Positions 1 to 12,960 of a stretch of 64,000 nucleotides of DNA are shown piece by piece. The notes beneath the pieces are model-generated. The model worked only from the letters and a program-made list of their open reading frames with translations. It did not search any database and was not told where the DNA came from. Origin of the DNA: Trochalopteron elliotii (taxonomy: Eukaryota > Chordata > Aves > Passeriformes > Leiothrichidae); assembly GCA_024734555.1 (NCBI GenBank), contig JANPWX010000168.1, positions 903,630 through 967,629 on the forward strand. Direction: 5' to 3'. Positions within the stretch are counted from its first letter, which is position 1; each line of letters begins with the position of its first letter. The position numbers and the translations under genes are program-made.

Positions 1-400
1 CTGTCTCCTTAGAAAGTTTCAAGTTAAAGAAAGAAGCCTGCAATGGCAGCTGACTTCAGGAAGATCATCACCATTTGACTTGGGCACCGTGCAGCATTCC
101 CATCTAAAGCACTTCCGTCCTGCCAAAGGCATTACGTAGGGAAGCCAGGATTGTTTAGCTGAGCTACTGATGAGCACATTTGCAAAGAGACCTGTGTCAC
201 TAAATTGCACAGCATGCAGCTATGACAGCCCAAATATATCCTAGAGCTAACACCATCACTGTGCTGCTGCAGTGGGGAGATGCTGCAAGAAAAGGTGTGG
301 AGAAGTCAGGGAGAAGCCCCCAGAGGCCACAACCACCCTGGGAGGGCACAGGACTGCCCCCTGCACCATCAGCTCACTTGGTGGAATTGTCACCTGTACC

Positions 401-417
401 AAAAAAAAAAAAAAAAA
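401..417. repeat. Poly-A run, 17 bases
   Basis: Uninterrupted run of 17 A. No target-site duplication or gene-like sequence is visible next to it, so I do not treat it as the tail of a retrocopy. Confidence 0.9.
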
Positions 418-788
418 CCAGAAAAAAGTATCTGGGTTTCTGCTATTAAAAATAGGCATCTTTTATCAATGTATGTAAATTGCTTTGAGAGAGGGAAAGA
501 TGCTCAAGCATGATGACTCATTTTTGCATTCGTATCTAAGAGTATACGACTAATACTGAAAGTACAGAAGTCATTCTTGCACATTTTGTTTATTATGTGT
601 TGGGTTTCTGGAGTGTACAGAGCACTTTCATAATCACTTACTGTCTGACTTGGGCTTCCTCACTACTGGGAGGTACAACTCACCCACTCCACTCACTCAG
701 TGCCTTGTCTTGCACCCATGACCTTCACAGTTCACTCATATAATAATGTTAAATTAGTATTCTGCGAGCAGGCAATTCTGCTGAGACC

Positions 789-802
789 TTTTTTTTTTTT
801 TT
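789..802. repeat. Poly-T run, 14 bases
   Basis: Uninterrupted run of 14 T in AT-rich unique sequence, with no associated element recognised. Confidence 0.9.
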
Positions 803-3800
803 CTCTTTATTGTAATTTAAGCAAATCCCAGCAACTCATTTCCAAAACCTGTGGCTTTTTTTTAACTAACATTTATTTCAAAGTGATGCATCAATGATTA
901 AAAAAAAGTTTTTGGCAGGCATTTCCACAAACTCTCTGACCCTCAACCATTGCTGGCTGCCTCATTTTAAAAGAGAGGTATGTGTGTTTTCTACAAGAAA
1001 ACCAACAAGCTTTATAACTGCAGGATTATGACCACCCTCGCTCACCATTTATGAAAGGTTTGAAAATCTCAAATTTCGTTAATTTTTTCACCCAGGATTG
1101 TCTGACAAGAAGTTTCATCATGGAAAGATTTCATTTTGAAGGTCTACACTCATAACCCTTTATTACCCTGTGTGTGGCAGAGGAAAATGTGTTCTATAAA
1201 TGTGGCCTAGAACTAGTGGCAGGACACTTGGTAGTGTGGAGAGCTGGCTAGTACCTGGTGGCTAACATCTGGATAATGTTGATGGATGCAGCAAAATGTG
1301 ACATTAATACAAGCCTTTGTGACAAGCTGCTAGAGGAAGCAGCCTGAAATTTGGCTAGCCTCACTTAAGCTGCTTCTTACAGTTGGGAGTCAATGACAGG
1401 GAAGCAGGAGCTAATTAAGATGTGGGATGGGGAGAGATTAGAAAATTGTTCTAAAATTCTATAAAGGTAGGTAATTAGTGACATGGCGTCTAATTGCCAG
1501 AATTATATGCAAGTATCAATGAGAATCTCTTCCTTTCTCCCTAGCTAAATGCAAACATTTCTCATGTTGGTAATAATTACTAGCTGCCTTTTGTCATTCT
1601 TATTTGTGCCTGTGAACAACTTTGTCTATTTAAAGCTAAATCACAGCAAATGGATGTTTACTAATTCTATGTATGGTGAGTTTAACAATCACTGTTACCT
1701 GCTGGGAGGTGAGTATCATGATCCACATCTTGCTGCTGAGAAAGCTCCATCCCCAGTGTTCAGAGATCTCCTATTTTGGTTGAAGGTTTTGCCTTGGTAG
1801 TGCATTTCCCAGTGTTGTGAAAGGCTGTGATGGAAGCAGGTAAATAGAAAATAAATACCTCTAGCTAGAGACACTCCTAAAATAGACGCTGCATTGATTT
1901 CAGATTTTAGCCTTAGTTATCACTAATGTCTTGGTGACTGAGGACAGATTTTTCATCTTAACTAGCAGCAGGTTTTTTTCCTATAATGTTTCCTATGAAT
2001 TCAGACTCACAGAATTTATCCCACTTTATTTATTAGCAAGTCCAGACAAATGCTGCTGTTACATTTTATAATTGTCTCTGAGGATCAAACATGCAAAATA
2101 CCCATAATATTGGCTTTTAAGTAGAAATCTCCATACTTCACCTAAAATTATTCCACTGGGAGCCTGACAAGCATCTGGTCACCTGGGCACATGCTCAGCA
2201 AAGATTTCGCAGGGTTAACAAGTCCCTACAAAATGAGCTGTTTGCCACTGAGGCTGCTGTCAAATCCCGCAATGCTTTTCCACTTTGTCCAAGCGGTTTG
2301 GGAGAAATTTGATCGTTCTCTGTCAGGCAGCATCAGGCTCATTCAGAGGAAGCTCATTCTGATTGACAGTAATCTGAGGAGGCACAGTTTGATCAGAAAG
2401 ATGCTTTCTTCAAAATGAGCGTTTAGGTGGAGAGAGTTTCCCAGATGTCACAGGGTAATCAGTCGCCTCCCTGGGAGGGGGAACGTGAGACAAGCAGCAG
2501 CTCTGGCAGACAGCAGCCCATGGCTGCCCCTCTGCAGCTGGGGCACCTCCTGGAATTGCTCAGCACTGCTGAGCAGGAGGTGATCCCATAGGAAATCACG
2601 TCTTTTCCTACCCGTGAGAAGACCACAAAGCCACCACATGTGCGATCCTCAGCTATCAGCATCTGCTTGCCTTTTCCTCAGATGCTGGTATTATACTTCG
2701 CAGAGCTCTGGAAATGAGATTAATCTGCTGGGAGCACCAGAATGAAGGAAAAAGCTGTGGTCCCGCTGAGACACGTTCCAGTCAGCTTTTGCAACACCAG
2801 AAGTATGAATTTCCATGCATGGCACCATCAGGACACGGGGGTCCTGGTCCATGGTATTAGAAACAAGTCCTGGGATGAAGGCAGTGTCCTTGGTTCAGAG
2901 AGGAAGGGAGGGTGCCTGGCACCCACAGCAGGACTCATGCCAGAGTGTCACTGACACTATTGAGACCATTTTCATCTTTTTTATTTATTTTATCTGAGGC
3001 CCACAACCAAGAGGCAAAGGGCAGGGGGCAGTCCCACGCTGGCAGGACATTCCAGAGATGGTGAGCACTGAGCTGGGTGGGACTGGAGACCTCCTCTTTC
3101 CTGGTCCCAAGGTGTTGAGCTGCATTATTCTCTTCCTCTTATGCTTATTTTCACCAGCCATAAAATACAGATATGGCATATTTAGCTCTTAGTCATGTTG
3201 TGAGCATTATTTTATGAGTGTGTTACAGTGCTTTGAAAACTCAGTGTACCCTGAATTACTGCTTTAATGCTGTGCAAGAGATCAATGACACTGATAAACC
3301 GGGGTTGCCTGCTCGTTAAGTCATAGGTTGGACCAGCACACGCCAGGGAGAACTGTGAGCTCTCCTCTCCATCATGCCTTCACCAGAGCAAGAGGCTTAT
3401 CTGTTGTTTGCTGAATCATCTGCTGGAGCTGCATAATCAATGTATTTGCTCTGGATACTATTTCCTGTGAAAATAACTGCCCATGAGGCCACACCTCACA
3501 CTTCTAGTGAGATAAGTGGTTAACCATTGTCTCAACTGAAGATTGACACTAAGCTGATAAAGCTACTAAGCTAACTGAGCAGTAACTTCATTAACTCCCT
3601 ACATGCCAGTCAACCAGGGAGTTTTACAAGCTGACAGGAAATTAAGGCCCCCCGAAATGCCAGGCAGGGCTTTCCAGCTGTTCCCAAGTGTTTATTGAGT
3701 AAATGTCCCACTGTTAGTGCACACACTGTGTCAGCTTAAAGTGTGACATTCATCTGCTTCAACAAGCTCTGTAGGCACAGCCAACATTCACCACAGCTGT

Positions 3801-6800
3801 GTGTATCCCTTTGGGCATCTTGAACAACCATTCTACAGTCCATGACAATGCACTTGCTTATCTGTCTTCCTGTCTCCTCTTTTCTCCTTCACAGCAAGAA
3901 AAACACAGTTCAGCCACAACATGGGTGGAGTACCATGGTGGTCAAGACACCGCTATCTTCACCCAGAGGAGTTGTGCAAGTCCTCAAGATTTTTCTGGAT
4001 GTGCCTAAAATGAAAATGTGGCACTTCCACCTTTTGTCTCCTCCAGATGTTGCATGCAGCTGCTACACTGATGGCATGGAGACACTGCTTCCTAAAGAGC
4101 CTGAAAGAACCTTATGGAAACCCATTTACTCTCAAGCAAATCCCACTAAACCTTTAGAACTGGATGGGCTAGAGGTTTGTGGTCTTACAGTTGACTCAGA
4201 TATAATTGTCAGGCTTGTTTGCTGTGTTTTCAGAAAACCATGGGCTGGGTGGAAACACTTCTCTGACCCAAGAGATGTCTTTTCAGGCAGGACGGAGGCA
4301 GAATGCCAGGACAACATAAAAAATCCAACAAAACAGTACTACAGTGCTTTGAAAGTCCAGTTGAATCCCAAGATTGAAGTGTTCCTCCTGCAAAACCCCT
4401 AGTCTTTGCCATATAATATGCTGAAGCTAGGATGGTGATGAATAACAAGTTCCAGTTTCTCCAGCTGCTCATCCAGAGTTCCACACAGGGCCCCAAAACT
4501 GCAAAGCAGAACTTCTGCTGCTTAAAATATGGCACTTTCCCACCCCCCCAGCAGACTTAGGAACCCAAGAATCTACCATGTATGTATTACAATAGTCTTG
4601 CTTGTATTAAGTTATCAGGTGCAGAGAAAAAATATGTGATAGCTCCATCCTATCCATCAACAAATTGTCCTTGAACCATATCATAACATTTACAGTGTGC
4701 CTGTGCAAAACATGCTCTGCAAAGGGATCCCTGACCCCTTGCACTTGTTATTCATACATTGTTTTTCATCTTTCCTATGGGGGAAATCTTACTGAATCTT
4801 TCACACCCCGGGAGACAAGGTAGGATGTTTTTTAACTGAGTTGCAAAGTAAGGAGTTCTGTACCAGGGCAATTATGGTTTATTGTTTCAGTTGGTAAATG
4901 TTTAAAAAAGCAGCCGTCTCTTAAGACCATACCATAAAATGTGACTTGCACACAAACTGTAAATAAATAGAAATAATTGCTTGTGCTACAAGATCCATCT
5001 GGGGTTGGTTTCAGTTCCTCATATAGTTGCAAACTTTCTGTGCATCTATGAGCAAACCAATTAATCTTCCCTGTCTCTCATTTCCCTTTTAGTGCAATGA
5101 GCAAAGTTATCTCCACTGTCCAGAGGATGAGTTCTGTAGCCTGACAGAGCCCCAGCACACCTATCCCCATACCCCCTGCTCCAAGGAGGACTTTAACAGG
5201 ATCAGAGTAAATAGCTTGAAGTGATTTCACATACCCCCAACCCCACAGGCTTAATGCGATTTTTAAAAAGGGAATTAATTTCTAGCCAACCTGTGGTTTA
5301 GCTGTTACTCATTTACACCAAAGATCCCAGAAAGGATTTAAGCTAAGGTGTGACTTGATTAGCAGCATTTCTTCTCAGTGCCAGGTACACCACCTCTTTT
5401 AACACTGTTGCTGCACAGGGGAGCAAAGGAGAACCTCAGAAGTCAGGATTAACACGAGGGCCACAGGCTACAGCTGCTTCCATAGCTCTTGAAACAAGAG
5501 CAACCAGATTTATGCTCTGGTGACTTCCTTATCCTTGCTCTATCAGTTTGTACTGGCAATCATGAAGTACTGGAAGTCAGAACCAGTGCTTGTTTGCCAC
5601 CTCTTACCACATCTCACCATTTCCCCATAACCAAAGTGCACGGGCTCCTTCACGCCTTTCCCCACCAACTTCTAGGACACATCTGAAAAAGCCTTGTGTC
5701 TCCACGGGGAGACACAGTACAGCCTCATGCTTGTGTTTTTTTGCAGACTTTTTCCTGCTGAGCTGGTGATCTTGTCATCTGTACAAAAAAAAAAAACAAA
5801 CTCATTTTCAAGGAGAATGAAAAATGGATCCCTGCAATTACAAGGGACTCACCTCTCTGTGCTTCACTGGTACCTTCACTATCATGACAGTGGCTACCTA
5901 GCAACCGTGCCTTTCAACTCAAGCCACTTTTATTTAGATGTATTTGTATTTCTACTGGCTTGGGGAAATGTTGGCCGTAAAAGTATTAATTTACTTGGAC
6001 ATGGTAAGCTAAAGTATCTTCTTCCAGAGAATTTCAAACACTATTTCAGAAGCACAGGCAGCTCTTTTGTTGGCGTGGCAGCTGTACCTGTTTAACCTCA
6101 CTATTGAGACATGCCTCTTGTCAGGTTAAAGTGTGAAGAAAGTTCTTACTGTAAAAAGTAAAAACCAAACCAAAACTAAAACTGCTCCCCACCCAAATCC
6201 CTGAAAAACAAGACCTTAAGGTTTTCTAGGAGCAAATCCTTTTCCTAATAATGCACAGGAGCAATTAACCAGTGGGTGGTTTCTGGGCCTACCTTAACTT
6301 AAGCTTTAAATGTATGTACTTAATACAGTTACTTATTGCCTAGAAGACAGGGTGGAGTCAAATGTGCTTAAGATTTGTAGACAGGGGCAATTTAAGGCAA
6401 TAAAGCTCTTTTGCCTCCCTTCTGTCTGAAGGCAGAGCTAGGTTAACCTTGTAAAGCTGTGTAATTGTGCTGGTTGTTTGTATTTTAGATCACTGCCCTC
6501 CATTTCAGACCTCCCTCCTCCCTCCCCACCATCTATGAAAAACAAAATTAAGCAGCAGCAGTAAATCACTGTATGGAGCTTCCCTACCCCATCTCTCTTG
6601 CAGCTGACAAGAAGCAAAACCTTGCTGATTTTCACATGGCAATACTTTTGTCCATTCATGGGATGAGATACCCTTCCAAAAATATTTCTATATGGTTCTG
6701 TATTCCTCCCAGCTGCCCTTCTTCTCCATGCTGTAATGTCATCACAACACTTCTCCCTGGATTTGTTTCACTCTTCAGACTGGTGTTATATAAAGCTTTT

Positions 6801-7887
6801 AGTCATTTCAGTGTTAGTTATTTAGTATTACCTCACTAACCAGTATTTGTTAATTAACCTTCCTAAAACTTCTGTGGAGTAGCAAATTGCTCCTTGTCCA
6901 ATTTCACAAGCAAGGAACCAGGGTTTGTATTTAGTGTTACTGGGGAAACTTCCTGATTCCAGTGGAACTGGGTACTGAATAGAAGGATTTTGTACAAGCA
7001 GACAGTATCTGGCCAACAGTTAAAAAGACTGAAACCCAAACAGCCAGTAGCCAAATCGAAGGAAGGAGGGGAAATATGTTTCTGTAAAAGTAGGCATGCT
7101 AATAAACAGATATTGAAAAAAAAAGAGCAATTCTATAGACAGTAAAATGGGCAGACAGTATTCTGTTGCAGAGTAAGATGAACAGACGGTATTTTTGAAT
7201 ACCAGGATACTCATCCCAGGTGAGGGGTATGAGTTCAGCTTCAGGCTCCTACAGGAGCTAATGGTCCTGTAAGAGGTTCACAGTTAACAAATAAATACAA
7301 AAAAAGAGAGGACAAAGCAAAATGTAGCCCCTGGTGAAGCACTTTGACCCTTGAGAAGCTCTGAGTAGGATCCTAAGCAGGTAGGGACAGGAAAGAAACT
7401 GAGATGTGAGAGGAGGACCACTGTCTGCCAAGGTCTCAGTCACCTCAGGTGAGGCTTTAGGAGCCACATCTCTTCCCCTGAAACCCACAGACCAGTGGAC
7501 ATATGGACTCTGGTACCTGTAAGAACTTTTTTTTTTTAATTTTACATTGTTTGAAGGATAATATAAAACTTTAAAATCATGGATTAGATCTCAGGTATTC
7601 ACCACTAATGCCTTAGTCAAGTAGTGTCAGTTCCTGTCTGCCTTTACGCTATCCAGCTGGAATATCCTGGAAATCCTTGTTTGACTATAAGGGACATGTC
7701 AATGAGTCACCCAACATCTCCTGTGGTCCTGACTGCTGAAAGATGCTGAACCCACAGGTCTCATCAGCTGGGTGACTCTTTAAAGAGGATACAAAGGGCA
7801 GCAGCAGCAATGTAAAACACAGCAGCTACAGCTGTTTTCTTTGCGAGGTGTCCATACCTTCAACATTTGAGACACGCCCAGAGAAAA

Positions 7888-7911
7888 TTGAATTCCAGGT
7901 TGAATTCCAGG
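7888..7911. repeat. 12-base tandem duplication
   Basis: The unit TTGAATTCCAGG occurs twice back to back without mismatch, and the next bases (TGAA) resemble the start of a third unit. This looks like a recent slippage-type duplication. Confidence 0.85.
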
Positions 7912-7935
7912 TGAACACTGGAAAAAAATGTTTGC

Positions 7936-7948
7936 TTTTTTTTTTTTT
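7936..7948. repeat. Poly-T run, 13 bases
   Basis: Uninterrupted run of 13 T, about 25 bases downstream of the 12-base tandem duplication. Confidence 0.9.
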
Positions 7949-10900
7949 GGCACAAGGATTCAAAATCCATTTAAATCCTCCTGTAGGCACCAAGTTCTTG
8001 ATCGAGATGTATCTTTGACAAGCCCTTGCTGCATCACAAACTATGGCCCCATTCCTTTAACAAGTCATGCAAAGGAGAGCAGTACCCTGCCTTCACCACT
8101 GTTCTGCTTTCATGAAATCTGATATCAAACCTGTCAGATGGAAAACGGCAAAGAGACTTTGGCAAAGAGCAGGTTCAAGCTTAGTATGGGCTGTGTACAA
8201 GGTCTGTCAAATGGGGGTTATATCACCTGTCTAACTCACAGGAAAGCTAAAGTTTGCAGAGGGCTCTGCAGATGTCAGAAGAATTATAACAGTTGTTAAT
8301 TAGAATATGATCATTCAATTTAGGCTTTGATTCTTGACATTCTTTATCCTCTACCCTTTCTATTACAACTGCAGTATTGAAATTTCATTTATCTTCATTG
8401 TCTATAGTTTTGAAGTAATGGGAAAAGTTCACAGTGAAGGTTTTGAGGTGTCTTCCTGTTATCAAGGGTTCCTATTAACTACGTTGAATTGATTTAAGCC
8501 TATTAGTTTATTGAGAGCATAATCCCATTCTTTAGCTTTCAAAGGAAAGCAGCAACTATCTCAGTTAATTACTGGTACCCCCGAGCAAGCAAATGTTCCT
8601 TGGTCCAAAGTAATTTGTAACAATTGGGAATGAATGTGTACGTATGGTCCTACTAACTATAACTTGTAAGGTTAATTGGAAAAACTGGGAGAAGTGTGGG
8701 ATGTAAAATAAGTGAATTTCCTCCACAAAAAAAGATGAAGTTTCCAGCATACTGAAAAAATAGACATGCTTTACTCGGTGTTTATATAAAGAACAGGTCA
8801 TGGAAAGTCCCACAGAAATGCATCAAAAGCCATCAAAACCAGTTTTGCCAAGGATCTGGCCATTTTCAACACACAGCTGTGGGAAAACTGTGGGAGCAAC
8901 CCTGCACAGGGACCACAGAGGATCAGCTGCCTGCAGATCCTGCTTGCCCTCACCACAGGCAGCTTTAGGGTCCCTCTCCTGAAGATCCTCTGCTTTGTTT
9001 CATGCCCTGCATCCCACCAGCCCCATGATGGCATGCAAGGTGAGAGGATGGCAGGAGTGGTGAGGGTGAGTTTGTACTGGCCATCCTGCTGCTGCAGTCA
9101 TAGTTACCCGTAGGGGATGAAGGAGCTGGTGTTTTTTCTGTATTTGAGGGGTGCAGGTGGATGGAGGACCTGCATCCCAAGATGGGAGAGATGAACAGGA
9201 CTGAAGGGATGGGAATGTGTGGACAAAACTGTGTGCAGGGAGAGGCGTGAGGGGGAATCATGTTTTGCCTCACAGGGGTTTGAATCCAAGACAGAGAGCA
9301 CAGCAAAGCAGGAATCTTTCTGAATAATATTGCAGTAAATTTTCCCACATTCTTAGGAGGTTTCTAATAAAATAGTCCTGTCAACTTCAGCGAATCTTTG
9401 ATTTATACTGACTGGGGATTTATCCTTCTGCTGGGGCATTTCTAAACTACCTATAATTTTGTTATACTAGCAAGTCAGAGTTATTCTGATGTATGTATTA
9501 TTGGTTAATATGGACTGTCATCAACCCTTCAGTCAGCTGGCCATGATTCATGAAAGAAAATCACTTCTAATTAAACATTCATCTAATTATTCTTGCCAGA
9601 AACAAATGAAATATGCAACCAATATGTTCCATAACAGCTTCAGAAGGGTACCACTAGGATTTGTGAAGCCAGATGATTGAATGCACGGGGAAGCTTTTCA
9701 GTACATGTTGCATGAGAAAATGATCCATTCCTACCTTTTAACTGTCTTCCGAACATTTCAAGCAGTATTTAATGTCAGACTAGATTTTGGAACAAGGCAC
9801 ATTAATGACTACAGTAATTGCTCTTTGGGAGAACAGATTTGAGTGACAACACTTTCTCTAACCTCCAGGGGCTTACTTTCCTATGAACAGCTTAACGTTT
9901 AAACAAACTGATTTCTCAATATTTTACCAAAAAAAAAAAAGGAAAAAAGATCCCTGCAGAGGCTCACATAACTATTTTTCTGTATTTAATTAAAAAGAAA
10001 AGCTCTAGCATAAGATTTTTCTTTGATGTGCCAGTGTATTGCCAGTCTGTTTCATACATGCATCTAAGTAATAGGAGGTTGACCCCCTAGAATGACTTCA
10101 AAATTCCTATAGCTTATCATTTCTCTTTGTGTCTGAGGCTAAAAACCTATTTACCAAGTGCCTGGAATAGTTTTGTGACTCCTGCAAATTTCTTTCTTGC
10201 CCTAACATATCTTGGCTTACAACATCATGAATGTGCAGTAACTGAAGATTTTCTCCCTGATGTGTAGACATACATGCTGCAAATTGCTCATACATGTTTG
10301 ATTGCAATCAGTTGGACTTCCCTAGTACTAAAAACTAGTCTAACTGAAGAGAGAAACAGAAACAACGTTTGGCAATATTTCCCTCATCAAAAAGGCAAAT
10401 GTATAAGATTACCATTTAATCATATTTTTTTACGGCTTAATCCAGTAACCATTACCAGATGAGTTGCAAAAAGAGATGTTATGCCTCTGTGAAAACTACA
10501 GTAACAAGAATCAATTCTCAAGATTTGTTCACAACTGTAAGCAAATAGTTTCTGTTAAAAAACCTTCTCCTTCTCAGTCTGAGAAAAACGAATTACAGGG
10601 AAATAGGTATCAAACTAGGGGAAGATATGCTGTTCAAATATGTGGATAAGCCTGGAGATTCAGCAGGTTGCTCCTGATACCATCATATCTGCAGGTTATC
10701 AGGTTCTGGCATGCTAGTTCTCTATAATTATTTATTAAAGGACATAAAAAGAATGTTTCAAAAGGATTTTGCAGAGCAGTTGGAGTTCAGGTTTGTTTCT
10801 CAACCCCACCACAGCTTTTATGTGCAGGGAACTTAGAACCATGCTGGCTGAAGCTGGTGGGTGATGAAATCAAGACTTACAGATGTTTCTTATGAAATCA

Positions 10901-12887
10901 GTGGGAAGTAAATATCTAAGAAACTTCAGAAATCTAGTTTCAATGCTCTCTAGAATAATCTCTGGTTGGAAGCAAGCAGTGCAATGCCTGATATGGCTTG
11001 GGAGTTCAGTGTAAATTGATCATATCTTGGGGATTTTTTGAGAACAGGTTGGCTTTTCAGAAATATCTTACTGCTCCAAGGCTTTCTTTCATAAGCAAAA
11101 AATATTCCAGTTTTTCACTGCAAGAGTTATATTCTAACCTATAGAACTGACTGTTTAATGATACTTTGATTCCAAACACAATTTGTTCCATATTTGCTAG
11201 AAACAGGTAGTTCAGCAAGACAAGAAGTTGTAGCTGGGGACAATTATCAGAGTCAAGATGTTGAATGGAGCTGGAGGCCATTGTTGTTTTATACATGATA
11301 AATACCTCTTCTCTGTGGTTCATCACAATTGTGTCAAGATCTGGACTCTACACTCCCCACTCCCAGAGACACAAGTGCATTACCTGAAGCTGGCAGTTGC
11401 AGTACAGCCAGCATTTTATTAATATACTTTTATATCATAGGGATATTTTGTGACCCTTGAATGCCACCATCAACGTTTCCTCTCTCTCATTCTGAAAATG
11501 CAGGCACTTTAGCTTTGTTTTTCAGTTTTCATAACCACAGATTGCCACAGACATAATAATCCACGGACACGTAATCCACAAATCATGTCTCCCTGCATTG
11601 ACCAGATTAGTCATCAAATAGATCTGTAGTCATCTTTCTCTCTTAATTTCCTTATTATCATTTTATTAGCTGCAAATTTCTGCAAAACCACACAGACTTC
11701 CTCTCCAAATCTGACTACCACAGCTCCCATAATCTGGAGGAGTATTTCAGCAAGCTGTGACCACAGAAGAAAGGCAATTAAGAAATTGCCACTACGGCTG
11801 CATCCTTCTGTGATTTCTATCACAGCACCCAAAGCAGTGAGAAACTGAGGATACATCAAGGAAGTGAGAAGCTGAGGAGGCCCCAAGGGCAGTAAAACTG
11901 CAGCAGAGGGAGGTACTGAGAGTCTGGAGGTGCAGGATCCCTGGGAAGGCTGTCCCACACCATTGCTCTCACATCCAAAGCACCCAGTTTTCTTCTCCTG
12001 CTGCCTCCCTCAGCTCCCAGAAGCACAAAGTGCATTTTTCCCATGGGAGATTTCTGCGTTCACTTGTGCTGAAATGTGAACTTGTGAGTCACTCCCCACA
12101 CAGCAAGAACAGCACTCTCTCCTCTCCCTGCACCTCTGGCAGCACTGCCTAGTGCCCGCACCATTCCTCCTCCCAATGCACCCAGCCTGGATTCAGACCC
12201 CAGGGAAATGGCTGCCTCCGTGGGTGCCAGGTCTTGTGAGACGGACAAAATTAGGGCCATGCCCTTTGTGTACTGTTTGAAGTGGAGACAACAGGTCTCC
12301 ACCTAGCTGTGAGGGATTTTTTTTTTTTACAACAAGCCTTTTCAATGTACCTGTGTGCTGTTCAAAGGGTCCAAGCACTCAACTTTAGATTTTTGCTTCT
12401 ATTCCAGGGACCAGTTGGCTAAATATTCAATTTGCAGCATCTAAACATATGGGCATCTACATTCTTTATCACATGTAGCTGAGAGTCCACTGAGCAGTGA
12501 GACTTATTTATGCTAACTGTTCATTTTACATTGTTTTTAATACTGCAAAATAAGGATTTAAATTTGTTTGCAGACAGAAAGCAAATTATTTTTATGTTGT
12601 GCTGCCAGAGTAAAATTTTGCTGCATGCAGCTTTCCTCCTCTTTTCTCAGAAGCTATCTAAAAATAAATGTCGCACACCTGCCTTGTCTCTGTATACCAT
12701 CCAGTAACTAAAGCTAGACATGCATACAGCACTCTGATAAAAGCCTCAGTGAAGCCTGGAGGGGGAACTTCACATGCTCTGCCTTTGCCAACTGTCCTAC
12801 TTGCTTCATACATCAGAGAGCTTAGACCATCCTAGCCCAAACTTCCCCCAAGAAATACCTTTAATGCAACAAGGAAAACCCTGAAGT

Positions 12888-12960
12888 GATCAGGCAGTTG
12901 GACTTGATGGTCACTGTAAGCCTCTACAAACTGAAATATTTTATTCTACTGCATTCTAAG
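12888..12960 (+). mobile_element. CR1 LINE 3'-end fragment, sense orientation
   Basis: The sequence around TTGGACTTGATGGTCACTGT (12899-12918), followed by a CTGAAATATT-like stretch and degenerate ATTCT units, matches the 3' untranslated end of avian CR1 non-LTR retrotransposons. Only the last 60-70 bases are recognisable, as expected for CR1 copies, which are usually heavily 5'-truncated. The terminal repeats are degraded (TTATTCTACTGCATTCT), so the copy looks old. No reverse transcriptase coding sequence remains. The 5' limit is uncertain by some tens of bases. Confidence 0.75.

Larger units (their letters stand above)
1..12887. other. Unique non-coding sequence, no gene seen
   Basis: I see no gene or recognisable transposon in this stretch. 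Open frames are short and scattered over both strands. The longest, 186 codons on the plus strand at 3842-4402, has no recognisable domain and is treated as chance. Visible local structure is limited to homopolymer runs and an exact 12-base tandem duplication at 7888-7911. CpG dinucleotides are sparse throughout. The stretch could be intergenic or deep intronic; the sequence alone does not decide. Confidence 0.6.
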
